Assembly: GCA_003134655.1 (NCBI GenBank)
Contig: PLBY01000081.1
Location: forward strand, 1 to 64,000
DNA: 64,000 bases
Origin: Acidobacteriaceae bacterium
GTDB taxonomy: Bacteria > Acidobacteriota > Terriglobia > Terriglobales > Acidobacteriaceae
Direction of reading: 5' to 3'
In this document: piece after piece, positions 16,703 through 25,533 of the stretch
Position numbering within the stretch: position 1 is the stretch's first letter
Layout of the letters: every line of letters begins with the position of its first letter
Translations under genes and position numbers: made by a program
The notes under the pieces: generated by a model
What the model was told of the DNA's origin: nothing
The model's input: the letters and a program-made list of their open reading frames with translations, nothing else
The model's database searches: none

Positions 16703-17902
16703 TCAGAGGCTTTCGACGGTGTTAGTCTCAATCTCAATGGAGAAGTGCCGCTTGCGGAGTTCAGCGAAGAATGCGTCCGCGTGGAAGTACTCTTCAGCCG
16801 CCCAGACCCCAGGCCGCAAGGGATGGCTCAGCATCTGTTGCACACCAATCGACATGTTCATCGAGGTACCCGCATCGGCATAGCCGTCGTATAGCGGGTG
16901 AGGATGGCCAATGACGCGACACGTGACCCGGCAGCGCTTACCGTCTCGCGTGCCATGGCCGATGGCAAAATGAATTTCATGACTCTCCTCGGCGGGGATC
17001 CGGTGACGGTTCTTCGCGATGTTTCGGTCAATGACGGATTGCAACACGTCAAGCGGACGGACGGAAACACCCTTCACAGTGACCGGATCGTCGGCGGCTC
17101 CGAATCCAGCTTTGACGAGGCCGATCCATGCTTCGTGGTCGCGCGCCGGCAAGGACAACTTCCATGTGAACTCACGAATTCCCTTCTCAGCGATGCCTTG
17201 AGAAAAAGGCACGGTCAGCGGCTCTGAATGCTGGGAGTGGATGAAAGTGGTGCGTCCCCAAGGCTGAGGAAGATCGATGGTCTCGGCTCCAGCCTGCGCG
17301 GGCACTTCCTGCAACTTGCCGTCGAGGAACTGCTGGCTGGGATTGGCATATTCAGCCAAAACTGTGGAAATGCTGTACGGCGGAACGAGCACCGGACTCT
17401 CCGCGCCGATCTTCGTGGCCGCCCAGTAGAGGTTGATGCGGTCGATGCGGTCAAGCCGGTCGGCGACCGCGCGGCAGATGATGTTGGAGAGGCCGGGGTC
17501 TGAGCCGAGACCGATGACGGCGGTGGCACCTGCCTGCTTCCATTTGTCGTGCTCAGCCTTTTGGTGAACGGTGTAGACGCCCATACCGCCGTAATCCACG
17601 TAGGGACGCTTCGCCTGCAGGCACGCCTCAAAGATCTGCATCTGAAATCCGGCAAACGTCGGGACACCGTTGATGCAAACGTCACAATCTGCCAGGAGAG
17701 ATTGAATCGCACCGCGGTCGTTGACGTCGAACACGCGGGTCTGAAGGCGAGAGTCGGAAAGCGATTGCCGGAGCGCGGCGAGACGCTCGGGGTTGGCGTC
17801 GGCCGCAACGATTCCTGTAACACCTGTAGATAAGTTCGAAAGAAGGTCGCGCGCCGTTCCTGCTGACATCAGTCCGGCGCCGCCTAAGATCAGGACGCGC
17901 AT
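16703..17902 (-). CDS. Saccharopine dehydrogenase-like NAD(P)-binding protein
   Basis: This encodes 399 residues. A Rossmann dinucleotide motif opens the protein (LILGGAGLMSAGTARDL, residues 4-20), followed by ADANPERLAAL and D-x-CINGVP elements characteristic of saccharopine dehydrogenase-like reductases. A central IGLGSDPGLSN segment and a C-terminal domain match the catalytic/dimerisation half of the family. In bacteria such proteins act in lysine or carboxynorspermidine metabolism or are of unknown specificity; nothing nearby settles this. The gene stands alone between a Kelch gene and a secreted-protein gene on the same strand. Confidence 0.85.
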   Translation of the reverse strand: MRVLILGGAGLMSAGTARDLLSNLSTGVTGIVAADANPERLAALRQSLSDSRLQTRVFDVNDRGAIQSLLADCDVCINGVPTFAGFQMQIFEACLQAKRPYVDYGGMGVYTVHQKAEHDKWKQAGATAVIGLGSDPGLSNIICRAVADRLDRIDRINLYWAATKIGAESPVLVPPYSISTVLAEYANPSQQFLDGKLQEVPAQAGAETIDLPQPWGRTTFIHSQHSEPLTVPFSQGIAEKGIREFTWKLSLPARDHEAWIGLVKAGFGAADDPVTVKGVSVRPLDVLQSVIDRNIAKNRHRIPAEESHEIHFAIGHGTRDGKRCRVTCRVIGHPHPLYDGYADAGTSMNMSIGVQQMLSHPLRPGVWAAEEYFHADAFFAELRKRHFSIEIETNTVESL

Positions 17903-17987
17903 GGAATGTGGTCTCCGTTCCGCCGAACATCATAACGGATAGAGAACCTGCACTCGGTCTCTCAGATTGTCGGATTGCGCGAGGAGT

Positions 17988-19097
17988 TCATCTGTGGCCT
18001 GCCACCAAGTCGCCCGGGCCCTGGCCTCCCGGCTGCTGAGTGTCGGGTGGCGATGCGATGGGGACCGGGGAGATTCCGTCTGAGGGTTTCGGAGCATTAT
18101 CAGAGTCTTCTCCAGGACGGCGCAGGCTAGGGGCATTCGGCGAACGGTCCTGTTCCTTCTTCGCCTCGGTATCTTTATCGGGCTTCTCTAGGATCACTTC
18201 TTTTTCGGTACGGACGATTTTCTGGCCACCGACTCTCATGGTTTCCACGCGCACAACTTCGTCGCTCACGATGCGGACGAAGTCCACGTCCTGCGGCGGT
18301 TCGCCGTAGATCCATTCCTCATATTCGGTGTCGCCGTCTCGCTCGCGGACCTTCTTAGGAGCCTTGCCTCGGGCGTGCAGCACCATTTCCGTGTTCATTC
18401 CCACCAGGACTTGGTGCGCCTGAATCGCCTCTTTCACCTTGGGAGGCACGGTGTCGAGATACGCCTCTTCCTTATTTCTCGCATTGAAATCGAGCACGGG
18501 ATAGAGCAGATCACGCAATTGCCGGGCCGTCATTTCGGGAACATATTTATTGAAGTAGACATCCAGATAGGTGCCATGCGGATTCTGCGCCGACTGATTC
18601 GGACCCATCTGCACCGGAGCGCCGTTCGAGCCCTCCACCTGAATATGTTCGTACCACTTCTTGCGGTGCACTGGACCACCGTTGATGTCGAAATGAATGT
18701 GGTCGTCTTTTATGTGCACGTACGAGATGTGGGCGGGGTCGCCCGGCTTCACCGCAGGTCCGAAGATCGCAAGAGCTTGTTGCAGATCGGGCCCATTGGG
18801 CGTCGCTACGCCGTCTTTCAGCTTGATCCCCTTCGTGCCCATGGGGAAAAAGGTCCGCGCGTAGACGATCTGGGTCTCAAAGTCGCGGATGATCTCGAAG
18901 CGTGTCTGCTTCGACATGGGTGGGGCATTCGCAGCAATAGGCGGCGCGGGGGTTGAGTACTTTGGCGACTGAGTAGTTGACGCCGCGGCCGGCGGATGGT
19001 CTTGCGACTGAGCAGAGTCAGCGGTTTGTCCGCTGACAAGGATCGCCGGAAGAAGAACGGGGAGGAACAGGAGGGACGCGACGTGAATACGCTGCAT
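17988..19097 (-). CDS. Secreted protein with BamE/SmpA-like C-terminal signature
   Basis: This encodes 369 residues. A signal peptide ends at LVSGQ and is followed by a low-complexity Pro/Ala/Ser/Gln linker. Residues ~60-235 are an unknown alpha+beta domain with several His/Asp residues (IKDDHIHFDINGG). Around 235-300 the pattern VLVGMNTEMVLHARGKAPKK ... EEWIYGEPPQDVDFVRI resembles the BamE/SmpA fold (G-M-x-x-x-x-V, then G-x-P, then W-x-Y-G). The C-terminal ~70 residues are a Pro/Asp/Lys tail. It may be an envelope-assembly accessory protein, but the match is partial. A TATAAT box lies 24 nt upstream of the ATG. Confidence 0.6.
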   Translation of the reverse strand: MQRIHVASLLFLPVLLPAILVSGQTADSAQSQDHPPAAASTTQSPKYSTPAPPIAANAPPMSKQTRFEIIRDFETQIVYARTFFPMGTKGIKLKDGVATPNGPDLQQALAIFGPAVKPGDPAHISYVHIKDDHIHFDINGGPVHRKKWYEHIQVEGSNGAPVQMGPNQSAQNPHGTYLDVYFNKYVPEMTARQLRDLLYPVLDFNARNKEEAYLDTVPPKVKEAIQAHQVLVGMNTEMVLHARGKAPKKVRERDGDTEYEEWIYGEPPQDVDFVRIVSDEVVRVETMRVGGQKIVRTEKEVILEKPDKDTEAKKEQDRSPNAPSLRRPGEDSDNAPKPSDGISPVPIASPPDTQQPGGQGPGDLVAGHR

Positions 19098-19120
19098 AAA
19101 ACACCCCAGGGCCTGGCGTC

Positions 19121-19126
19121 ATTATA
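19121..19126 (-). promoter_or_regulatory. Perfect TATAAT -10 box
   Basis: TATAAT on the minus strand, 23 nt before the ATG at 19097. It marks the probable promoter of the secreted BamE-like protein gene; no good -35 is evident. Confidence 0.5.
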
Positions 19127-19312
19127 GCGCGGGGTGCAATCCCACAGAATATTTAGATCGAAATATCGGCCAGAGCGCCGGGTCGCCGGAAGCCTTTCTG
19201 AGCACGGCGTTCGGAGGGCCTTATAGGGATTGACAGTCCCCTCATTTTGCGACAAACTCGTTGCCACCCGCGGCTTCGTCACTGGCCAACTCTGATCGCT
19301 TAGGGCCGTGCC

Positions 19313-20824
19313 ATGGACAATTCGCCGCTTCCGACCTTCTCAGGACCAACCTTACCCGGCCGTGAAGAACTGCCGATTCCGTTACGTCTCGGGCAACCAG
19401 GTCCGCTGCGTGTTTCTGATCCCCTTGGGCTGATCGATGTGCTGCGCCAGGCTCTGGATGGGGGAACGCGCTCCACCGAGTCGATCTTGCGCGCCACGAC
19501 CGATGCGGCGCGTGTGCTGACCGGCGCACACGGGACGGCGCTCGCCTTGCGAACCGACGGAGCCATCTTATGCCGAGCGCGGAGCGGCGACATCGCTCCC
19601 GAATTGGGCGCGCCCCTGAACGTGGAGTCGGGAATCTCCGGCGAGTGTCTGCGCAGCGCGAGCATCCTCGTGTGCAACGATGCCGCATCCGATCCTCGCG
19701 TGGACCGTGAAGCCTGCCTTAGCTTGGGGGTCCGCTCGATCGTGGTTGTGCCGCTGCGCGGTGGCATGGGCGTCGCCGGACTCATGGAAGCTTTCTCGTC
19801 GCGTGCGTACGCCTTCGGCACTGAACAAATCGATACCCTGCGAGCGCTGGCCGAGGTCGTCGAGGCCGCTTATGACCGGGAAGGCCCAACCAAGGATCCG
19901 GGTGCCGCTTCCACGACTCCGGCTGACAGACCGCCCGCTCTTTTCGCATCTCCAGTTGTCGTTTCTCCAGTTATCGCATCTTCAGTGATTGCTTCTTCGG
20001 GCATCACGTCTCGGGACATCACTTCTCGGGGCATCGAACAGCCCCGTGCCGCCAAGTTCTCCGACGTGTATGCGCCCAAGCGGCGCTACTGGATTCCGGC
20101 AGCCGTGGTGATCGCGTTGCTGCTGGTTTCGATGGTGGCGTGGTGGAGTTGGCGCGACTCTGCGAAGGAGATTGCCGCCAGTGAAACACCCGTATCGTCG
20201 TCGAACCCTCCCGAGGACACTTCGGGCCATCCCGCGCCCCGCGTCTTACCGATGAAACCCAGCCCCGGCGTCGCCAGCCACCAATCCGAGCGATCTAGGA
20301 CGAAGGAGGTGCTGCAAAACGCTGCGGAGATCGATCCAGAGATAGTCGGCCCGGGGAGGGCAAACTCCGCCACAAGTCCCGCCACGGAGAACTCGGAACC
20401 GAATCCCGAGAAGGCAAGCTTGCGCTCAGCGTTTGCGAGTTCGGAGGGCGAACCGGCCCCCGCCATTGAGGTAAGCGCATCAACTACTCCGGCCGACTTT
20501 CCCAGTCTGAGTTCGTCTCCGGCCGCGCTGCCGGCTTTTGGAGCAAGGGTTTCGACGGGCGTCACTGAAGCAAATCTCATCCGGAGAGTGAATCCGATCT
20601 ATCCGCCGGAGGCGCGGATCCAGAGGCTTGCGGGCCTGGTAACCCTTGATGCAACGATCGCCGAGGATGGTTCGGTCCACAACCTAAAGGTCATCAGCGG
20701 ACCGTCGCTGCTGGCCTCCGCCGCGACTACGGCAGTCAAGCAATGGCGCTACAGTCCGTCCACGCTCGACGGAAAACCCATCGAGGTCCAAAAGCGAATC
20801 ACAATTGTTTTTAAGCTGCCGTGA
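19313..20824 (+). CDS. GAF domain - transmembrane - TonB C-terminal fusion protein
   Basis: This encodes 503 residues. Residues ~50-190 form a GAF sensory domain (ESILRATTDAARVLTG, GISGECLRS, then FGTEQIDTLRALAEVVEAA). A Ser/Thr/Ile-rich linker with short internal repeats follows, then one membrane helix (260-280, flanked by KRRYW and RDS). A long Pro/Ser/Glu periplasmic linker leads to a TonB C-terminal domain (~418-503) with NPIYPPEARIQRLAG and AVKQWRYSP. This orientation puts GAF in the cytoplasm and the TonB domain in the periplasm. TonB domains energise outer-membrane receptors, so ligand sensing by GAF might modulate it. No exbB or exbD is adjacent. No signal peptide, as expected for an internal single span. 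Confidence 0.88.
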   Translation: MDNSPLPTFSGPTLPGREELPIPLRLGQPGPLRVSDPLGLIDVLRQALDGGTRSTESILRATTDAARVLTGAHGTALALRTDGAILCRARSGDIAPELGAPLNVESGISGECLRSASILVCNDAASDPRVDREACLSLGVRSIVVVPLRGGMGVAGLMEAFSSRAYAFGTEQIDTLRALAEVVEAAYDREGPTKDPGAASTTPADRPPALFASPVVVSPVIASSVIASSGITSRDITSRGIEQPRAAKFSDVYAPKRRYWIPAAVVIALLLVSMVAWWSWRDSAKEIAASETPVSSSNPPEDTSGHPAPRVLPMKPSPGVASHQSERSRTKEVLQNAAEIDPEIVGPGRANSATSPATENSEPNPEKASLRSAFASSEGEPAPAIEVSASTTPADFPSLSSSPAALPAFGARVSTGVTEANLIRRVNPIYPPEARIQRLAGLVTLDATIAEDGSVHNLKVISGPSLLASAATTAVKQWRYSPSTLDGKPIEVQKRITIVFKLP

Positions 20825-20910
20825 TCTGTAAGCAATAGCGATGGCGTAGCGGGATGCGGCCAGGAAAAGACAGCAGATTTCGGGACCGATTCCAGACCAG
20901 GTTGCTAGAC

Positions 20911-21471
20911 CTAGACGATGTTCAGCGCCTTCTTGATGGTGCCGCGCTCTTTCTGGATTTTTTCCTGCAGCAGCGTGATGGCGTAGATGAGTTGTTCGGG
21001 ACGCGGGGGGCAGCCCGGAACGTACACATCCACCGGAATGACCTGATTGACGCTTTGCACCAGGGCGTAGTTCTGGAAAACGCCGCCGGAAGTCGCACAC
21101 GCGCCCATCGACATGACCCACTTGGGCTCCGGCATTTGCTCCCAGAGCTGACGGATCACCGGCGCCATTTTGTTCGAGACGCGACCGGCGATGATCATCA
21201 GGTCGCTCTGGCGTGGTGACGGACGAAATACTTCGGCTCCGAAGCGCGCGATGTCAAAGCGCGAGGCGCCCATCGACATCATTTCAATGGCGCAGCAAGC
21301 CAAGCCGAATGTCATGGGCCAGATGGAACTCTTGCGCATCCAGTTGACGGCGGAGTCGAGCGTGGTCAGCACCACCCCCTCAGGCGTGGGATTGCCGAAG
21401 GTGAGGTCCCTGACGGTCTTGGTGCCGTTTTCGATGTCGACGTAGGGTCCGAAGTTCAGTTCGCGGGCCAT
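20911..21471 (-). CDS. nuoB: NADH-quinone oxidoreductase subunit B
   Basis: This encodes 186 residues, the usual size for NuoB/PSST. The four ligands of the terminal iron-sulfur cluster N2 are present: adjacent Cys59-Cys60 in [10 protein letters not shown], Cys125 in GACATSGG and Cys154 in VPGCPPRPE. NuoB passes electrons to quinone at the interface of complex I. None of the usual neighbours (nuoA, nuoC, nuoD) are present: upstream is an alcohol dehydrogenase, downstream a TonB fusion. A TAGAAT box lies 6 nt before the ATG, so it is probably transcribed alone and leaderless. Another isolated complex I gene, nuoI, lies 24 kb away. It may be a second copy or part of a scattered nuo set. Confidence 0.95.
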   Translation of the reverse strand: MARELNFGPYVDIENGTKTVRDLTFGNPTPEGVVLTTLDSAVNWMRKSSIWPMTFGLACCAIEMMSMGASRFDIARFGAEVFRPSPRQSDLMIIAGRVSNKMAPVIRQLWEQMPEPKWVMSMGACATSGGVFQNYALVQSVNQVIPVDVYVPGCPPRPEQLIYAITLLQEKIQKERGTIKKALNIV

Positions 21472-21477
21472 GGAAAC

Positions 21478-21483
21478 ATTCTA
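21478..21483 (-). promoter_or_regulatory. -10-like box directly before nuoB
   Basis: TAGAAT on the minus strand, 6 nt before the nuoB ATG, with no Shine-Dalgarno between. Position fits a leaderless transcript. Confidence 0.45.
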
Positions 21484-21484
21484 A

Positions 21485-21514
21485 ACCACAGAGGACACAG
21501 AGGACACGGAGGTG
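21485..21514. repeat. ACCACAGAGGACACAGAGG-type direct repeat tract
   Basis: Short tandem GAGGACAC units upstream of nuoB. A near-identical tract occurs at 49405-49438 between metH and a TonB receptor. Dispersed intergenic sequence of unknown role. Confidence 0.5.
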
Positions 21515-21522
21515 AACAATCT

Positions 21523-22545
21523 TTATGGATTTACGACCACTTTCCCGAACATCTGGCTCCTCTCCAGGTATTCATGGGCTTCGCGCAGATCTTTCAGCGG
21601 GAATGTTCTGTCCACCACCGGCTTGAGACGACCCGCGAATACGTGGCCTAGGACCTCGTGCAGCTCTGCCATCGTACCCATGTAGGAACCGAGCAGTCTC
21701 AACTGACGCGCGAATAGATGGCGGAGATCGAGACCCACGGCGGGTCCGGTCGTGGCCCCGCAAGTTACCAGTGTGCCGCCGCTTTTGAGGGATCGCAGGC
21801 TTTCGTCCCAGGTGGCGAGTCCGACGTGCTCGACGACGATGTCGACGCCCTCTTTGTTCGTGATCTTGCGGACTTCGTCGGAGATTTTCTGCTTGTAATG
21901 ATTGATGCCGAAGTCGGCGCCGAGCGCGCGTCCCTTTTCGAGTTTGGCTTCGTCGCCTGCGGTGGTGATGACGCGGCAATGAAATAGCTTCGCAATCTGG
22001 ATGGCGGCAATGCCCACACCAGAGCTTGCACCCAGCACGAGCACCGTCTGCCCGGGCCGCACGTTCGCGAGGCCCACCAGCATGTGCCATGCGGTCACAA
22101 ATACGAGCGGGACGCTGGCTGCCTGATTGAAATCGAGCGCGTCGGGAATTGGGATGACACTCGCCCACGGCACGGCGATCAACTCGCAGTTGCCGCCGTC
22201 GACGGCGTTGCCGAGCACGGTGAACTCGCGGCAGTGATTTTGCAGTCCGGCCAGGCACTTCACGCAGTGTCCGCAGAAATGCATGGGCGCGACGAGCACC
22301 CGTTGGCCTACCGTGAATCCAGTGACGTACTCGCCGATTTCGGCGATCTCACCCGCGACGTCGCTGCCGAGGATGTGCGGCAGTTTCACGCCGGGGAGTC
22401 CTTTGCGCACCCAGACGTCGAGGTGGTTGAGCGAGCATGCCTTTACGCACACGAGCACTTGATCTTTGCGGGGCTGCGGGTCAGGGATGTCCTCGTAGGT
22501 CAGAACTTCAGGGCCACCGAATTGATGAATGCGGACGGCGTTCAT
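21523..22545 (-). CDS. Zinc-containing alcohol dehydrogenase / quinone oxidoreductase
   Basis: This encodes 340 residues of the medium-chain dehydrogenase family. The catalytic domain has GSDVAGEIAEIG and a structural-zinc loop CGHCVKCLAGLQNHC (four Cys). The Rossmann domain has VLGASSGVGIAAIQIAK. The catalytic Cys of classical alcohol dehydrogenases is at the SLNHLDVWVRKG position and appears replaced by Asn-His, a pattern common in NADPH:quinone-reductase-like members of this superfamily. The substrate is not defined. A good Shine-Dalgarno (AGAGGAAAG) precedes the ATG. It is upstream of nuoB on the same strand but separated by a repeat tract. Confidence 0.88.
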   Translation of the reverse strand: MNAVRIHQFGGPEVLTYEDIPDPQPRKDQVLVCVKACSLNHLDVWVRKGLPGVKLPHILGSDVAGEIAEIGEYVTGFTVGQRVLVAPMHFCGHCVKCLAGLQNHCREFTVLGNAVDGGNCELIAVPWASVIPIPDALDFNQAASVPLVFVTAWHMLVGLANVRPGQTVLVLGASSGVGIAAIQIAKLFHCRVITTAGDEAKLEKGRALGADFGINHYKQKISDEVRKITNKEGVDIVVEHVGLATWDESLRSLKSGGTLVTCGATTGPAVGLDLRHLFARQLRLLGSYMGTMAELHEVLGHVFAGRLKPVVDRTFPLKDLREAHEYLERSQMFGKVVVNP

Positions 22546-22717
22546 GGTCTTTCCTCTGTCGAAACGACGCTAACACAAACCGCTGCCAAACCGGGAGGCG
22601 TAGTCCGCGCGAGATCCCTTCGACTTCGGTCAGGATGACTCCAACTAACTAAAGGTGAGGCACGGTCCGTTTGACTCTGTCCTGTTAACCGACTGATAAT
22701 CATCGGGCAGGCATCGC

Positions 22718-23599
22718 ATGGACATCTACGAACAGATCGTCGAGCTTCGCCGCAGTGGACGCCGCGGGGCTGTCGCCACCATCGTCAACGTGCGCGGATC
22801 GATTCCCTCGTTCAAGACGGCGAAGATGCTGGTACGCGATGACGGCTCGATTGTGGGCACGATTGGCGGCGGATGCGTCGAGGCCGACGTGTGGCAGGCG
22901 GCGCGCGAAGTGATGGAATCGGAGAAGCCGCGAACCTTGAAGTTTGACTTGAACCAGGACCCGAAGTACGACACGGGCCTAGTCTGCGGGGGAACTCTGG
23001 AGGTTTTCGTGGAGCCCGTGTTACCTCCAGCATTACTTTATGTATTCGGGGCAGGTCATGTTGCCCTAAGCCTTTGCCAGACGGCTGCGAGTGCCGGGTT
23101 TGATGTAACTGTGACCGATGATCGGTCATCTTACGCGACCAAGGAACGATTCCCTGCCGCCCACGAAGTCCATGCGCTCGATTTTGACGAGGCCACGCAG
23201 AAGCTCGATCCAAACGAGTCTTCCTACATCGTGATTGTAACGCGCGGACACCGCGACGACATGCGCATTCTGCGCTGGGCGGTGCAGACTCGGGCACGCT
23301 ACGTCGGGATGATCGGCTCCAAGCGCAAGGTGATCGAGATCTTCAAAACGCTGCGGAACGAGGGCGTGCCTGCACATCTGTTCGATCGCGTTCATTCTCC
23401 GGTGGGGCTCGATATTGGGGCCGTCACTCCGGAGGAAATTGCCGTCGCCATTACGGCCGAGTTAATCGCGGTACGGCGCCATGCTAGCTCAGCCCTGCCG
23501 CATCTGAGCTGGTTTAAGGGAGCGCGCGAGGAATCTGACGCAGCCTCCAACGCGGAGGCAGTTGAAAAGGCAATGGACGAAGGCGACCACTCCTCTTGA
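22718..23599 (+). CDS. XdhC/CoxI-family molybdenum hydroxylase maturation protein
   Basis: This encodes 293 residues. The N-terminal CoxI domain includes TIVNVRGSIPS and TIGGGCVEADVW, then GLVCGGTLEVFVEP. The C-terminal Rossmann domain starts at YVFGAGHVALSLCQTA. XdhC proteins bind molybdenum cofactor and insert its sulfurated form into xanthine dehydrogenase or CO dehydrogenase-type enzymes. The next gene is a MocA/MobA-like nucleotidyltransferase, which supports a role in cofactor delivery. No molybdenum hydroxylase structural gene is in the window. A GATAAT hexamer lies 17 nt before the ATG. Confidence 0.9.
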   Translation: MDIYEQIVELRRSGRRGAVATIVNVRGSIPSFKTAKMLVRDDGSIVGTIGGGCVEADVWQAAREVMESEKPRTLKFDLNQDPKYDTGLVCGGTLEVFVEPVLPPALLYVFGAGHVALSLCQTAASAGFDVTVTDDRSSYATKERFPAAHEVHALDFDEATQKLDPNESSYIVIVTRGHRDDMRILRWAVQTRARYVGMIGSKRKVIEIFKTLRNEGVPAHLFDRVHSPVGLDIGAVTPEEIAVAITAELIAVRRHASSALPHLSWFKGAREESDAASNAEAVEKAMDEGDHSS

Positions 23600-23635
23600 G
23601 TATCCTGGCTCACTGACTTTCCTCCCGCTTTCTGC

Positions 23636-23641
23636 TATCTT
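23636..23641 (+). promoter_or_regulatory. Extended -10-like box before the MocA-like gene
   Basis: TGCTATCTT carries an extended -10 (TATCTT) that ends 7 nt before the ATG at 23649; CTGACT 17 bp upstream is a plausible -35. No Shine-Dalgarno is present, consistent with a leaderless start. Confidence 0.4.
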
Positions 23642-23648
23642 CCGCAAC

Positions 23649-24284
23649 ATGGCGCGCTCTCCGAGTTTCGCCGGAGTCATTCTGGCCGCTGGGGATTCCT
23701 CGCGCATGGGCACGGACAAAGCGCTGCTGCCCTGGCCGCCGCAGGTTGAGGGGCAACTGCCGTCGAAAGACACTTTTCTGTCAGCGGCGATTCGTTCTCT
23801 GCTGCTCGCCACAGATTTCGTCGTCGTGGTAGCGGGCAGGAACGAGGCGGAGTTGGCGCCGATTGCGTATGCCAATGGGGCCTCTGTCGTCATCAATCCT
23901 GATCCATCCCGGGGACAGTTTAGTTCCCTGCAAGTCGGATTGCAGGATGTCCTCAGTCATGGCCGTGACGCTGCCGTCATCACGCTCGTCGACCGGCCGC
24001 CGGTTGGTTCGGGAACCCTTCACCTGCTGCGGGAGGCTTTCGAAGCCGCTCCGCAGGAGGTATGGGCGGTGGTGCCGGAGCTAGCGGGCAAGCACGGGCA
24101 TCCTTATCTTGTGGGCCGCGAATTGATTGAGGCTTTTCTGCAGGCGCTACCAACTGCCAGCGCCCGCGACGTTGAACATCGCTACCAGGATCACATCCAA
24201 TACATCGAGGTAGGCGATCCGTTTGTCACGTTGAACATCAATACTCCAGACGACTATGCCGCGTTGCTAACGAGGATTTCCTAG
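23649..24284 (+). CDS. MocA/MobA-like molybdenum cofactor nucleotidyltransferase
   Basis: This encodes 211 residues. The nucleotide-binding loop ILAAGDSSRMGTDKALLPW (11-29) is typical of MobA/MocA/GlmU-type transferases. Later, AAVITLVDRPPV holds the metal-binding Asp, and NINTPDDYAAL closes the active site. MocA attaches CMP to molybdopterin for xanthine dehydrogenase-type enzymes, which matches the XdhC gene immediately upstream. The ATG used avoids the overlap that a longer reading would have with XdhC. Confidence 0.88.
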   Translation: MARSPSFAGVILAAGDSSRMGTDKALLPWPPQVEGQLPSKDTFLSAAIRSLLLATDFVVVVAGRNEAELAPIAYANGASVVINPDPSRGQFSSLQVGLQDVLSHGRDAAVITLVDRPPVGSGTLHLLREAFEAAPQEVWAVVPELAGKHGHPYLVGRELIEAFLQALPTASARDVEHRYQDHIQYIEVGDPFVTLNINTPDDYAALLTRIS

Positions 24285-24343
24285 CCATTCCCGTTGCACT
24301 CGCGATTGCGCAATCCGGCATCGGCACGTTATCGTCGAAGTCC

Positions 24344-25066
24344 ATGGAAACTTCCGGGGCGCGCGCGCTGAATCCCACCAAACAAGAATTTCTCGAGACT
24401 GTTCTGCGGATGGAACCGCAGGTAGCGGCATTTGATTGCGACGGCACGCTCTGGTCGGGCGATGCCGGGGAACGATTTTTCGACTGGGAGATCAAGCAAG
24501 GCGTCGTGCCGGACGAGGTTGCTCAGGCCATGCGCGCCCGCTACGTCGAATACAAAGCCGGCCGGGTGAGCGAAGACGACATGTGCGGCGAGATGGTCAC
24601 GATGCACAAAGGAATCACCGAGGCGGCCATGATGAAGGCCGCGGCGGATTTCATGACGCACGCGTTCCCCGGGAAGATCTTTGCCGAGATGCAGGAACTT
24701 GTGAGCCGCCTGCGGGAAAATAGCTGCGAAATCTGGGCCGTGTCGTCCTCGAACGAGTGGGTAATTCGCACCGGCATGAAGGCGTTCGGCATAGCCGAAG
24801 ACCGTATCCTCGCGACGAAAGTCGAACTTGAAAACGGCGTGATCACCGACCGACTGGTGCGGATCCCATCCGGACCCGGCAAGCCGAAGGCGCTGCGCGA
24901 AGTCGTGAGGAAGGAGATCGACGCCGCGTTTGGCAACTCCCGTTGGGATGCCGATATGCTTGCAATCGCCAAGTACGGCTTCGCGGTCAACCCCAACCCC
25001 GATCTCGAAGCGGCAGCCCGCCAACGTGGCTGGACCATCTACTTCCCAGACGGAACTGGCGGATAG
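24344..25066 (+). CDS. HAD-superfamily phosphatase (phosphoserine phosphatase-like)
   Basis: This encodes 240 residues. Motif I DCDGTLW gives nucleophile Asp31 and acid/base Asp33. Motif II is in IWAVSSSNEW, motif III near PGKPKALREV, and motif IV in GNSRWDADML. The C1-type helical cap (residues 45-110) places it in the HAD-IB group with SerB-like enzymes. The true substrate is unknown; it lies after the MocA-like gene but is not obviously part of that pathway. It ends 7 nt from the convergent membrane protein gene. Confidence 0.82.
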   Translation: METSGARALNPTKQEFLETVLRMEPQVAAFDCDGTLWSGDAGERFFDWEIKQGVVPDEVAQAMRARYVEYKAGRVSEDDMCGEMVTMHKGITEAAMMKAAADFMTHAFPGKIFAEMQELVSRLRENSCEIWAVSSSNEWVIRTGMKAFGIAEDRILATKVELENGVITDRLVRIPSGPGKPKALREVVRKEIDAAFGNSRWDADMLAIAKYGFAVNPNPDLEAAARQRGWTIYFPDGTGG

Positions 25067-25072
25067 GGTCCA

Positions 25073-25519
25073 TCAAGAGATCCCCAACACCTGGTTGAAG
25101 AAGCCCACCAGGTACTTCCACACCAAGTAATACGCAATCAAAGCCAGCGAAAAGATGCCCGCCAAAACCGCGTATGGAATGACGATCTCATGAAACCAGA
25201 CCAGCCCGATCGAGGTTGTCGCCAGGAATCCTGAGCACGTAGCCAAGAGGAATCCCAGGGGCGCTATCAGAAATGGCAGGATTGCGCCATGAAAGCCAAT
25301 CGGCAGGTGGTGCCGCGGGCGCATCCACAAGTAGAACATATTCCAAAGACCAAAAATGTTCGGTATTAGCGCCATCGGAAAGACGATGGCGCGCTCAATG
25401 GGAATGGGAATCTGGAATGTGTAGCGCGCGATCAGGAACCCGCTGAGCACCACCAGCAACATCATGGTGGGTACGGCACTGCCAGCCATATAGGCACGCA
25501 GGTAAGGATGTGTATTCAT
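25073..25519 (-). CDS. Membrane protein in an ECF sigma operon
   Basis: This encodes 148 residues from an ATG with GGAGA upstream; an earlier in-frame start overlaps the previous gene. Four hydrophobic segments (about 13-32, 43-63, 78-100 and 110-140) make it an integral membrane protein. No motif is recognised. It is the third gene of a tight leftward group headed by an ECF sigma factor and a one-helix protein, so it may belong to the same signalling unit or be its target. Confidence 0.6.
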   Translation of the reverse strand: MNTHPYLRAYMAGSAVPTMMLLVVLSGFLIARYTFQIPIPIERAIVFPMALIPNIFGLWNMFYLWMRPRHHLPIGFHGAILPFLIAPLGFLLATCSGFLATTSIGLVWFHEIVIPYAVLAGIFSLALIAYYLVWKYLVGFFNQVLGIS

Positions 25520-25533
25520 AGCGTTCTCCAAAA

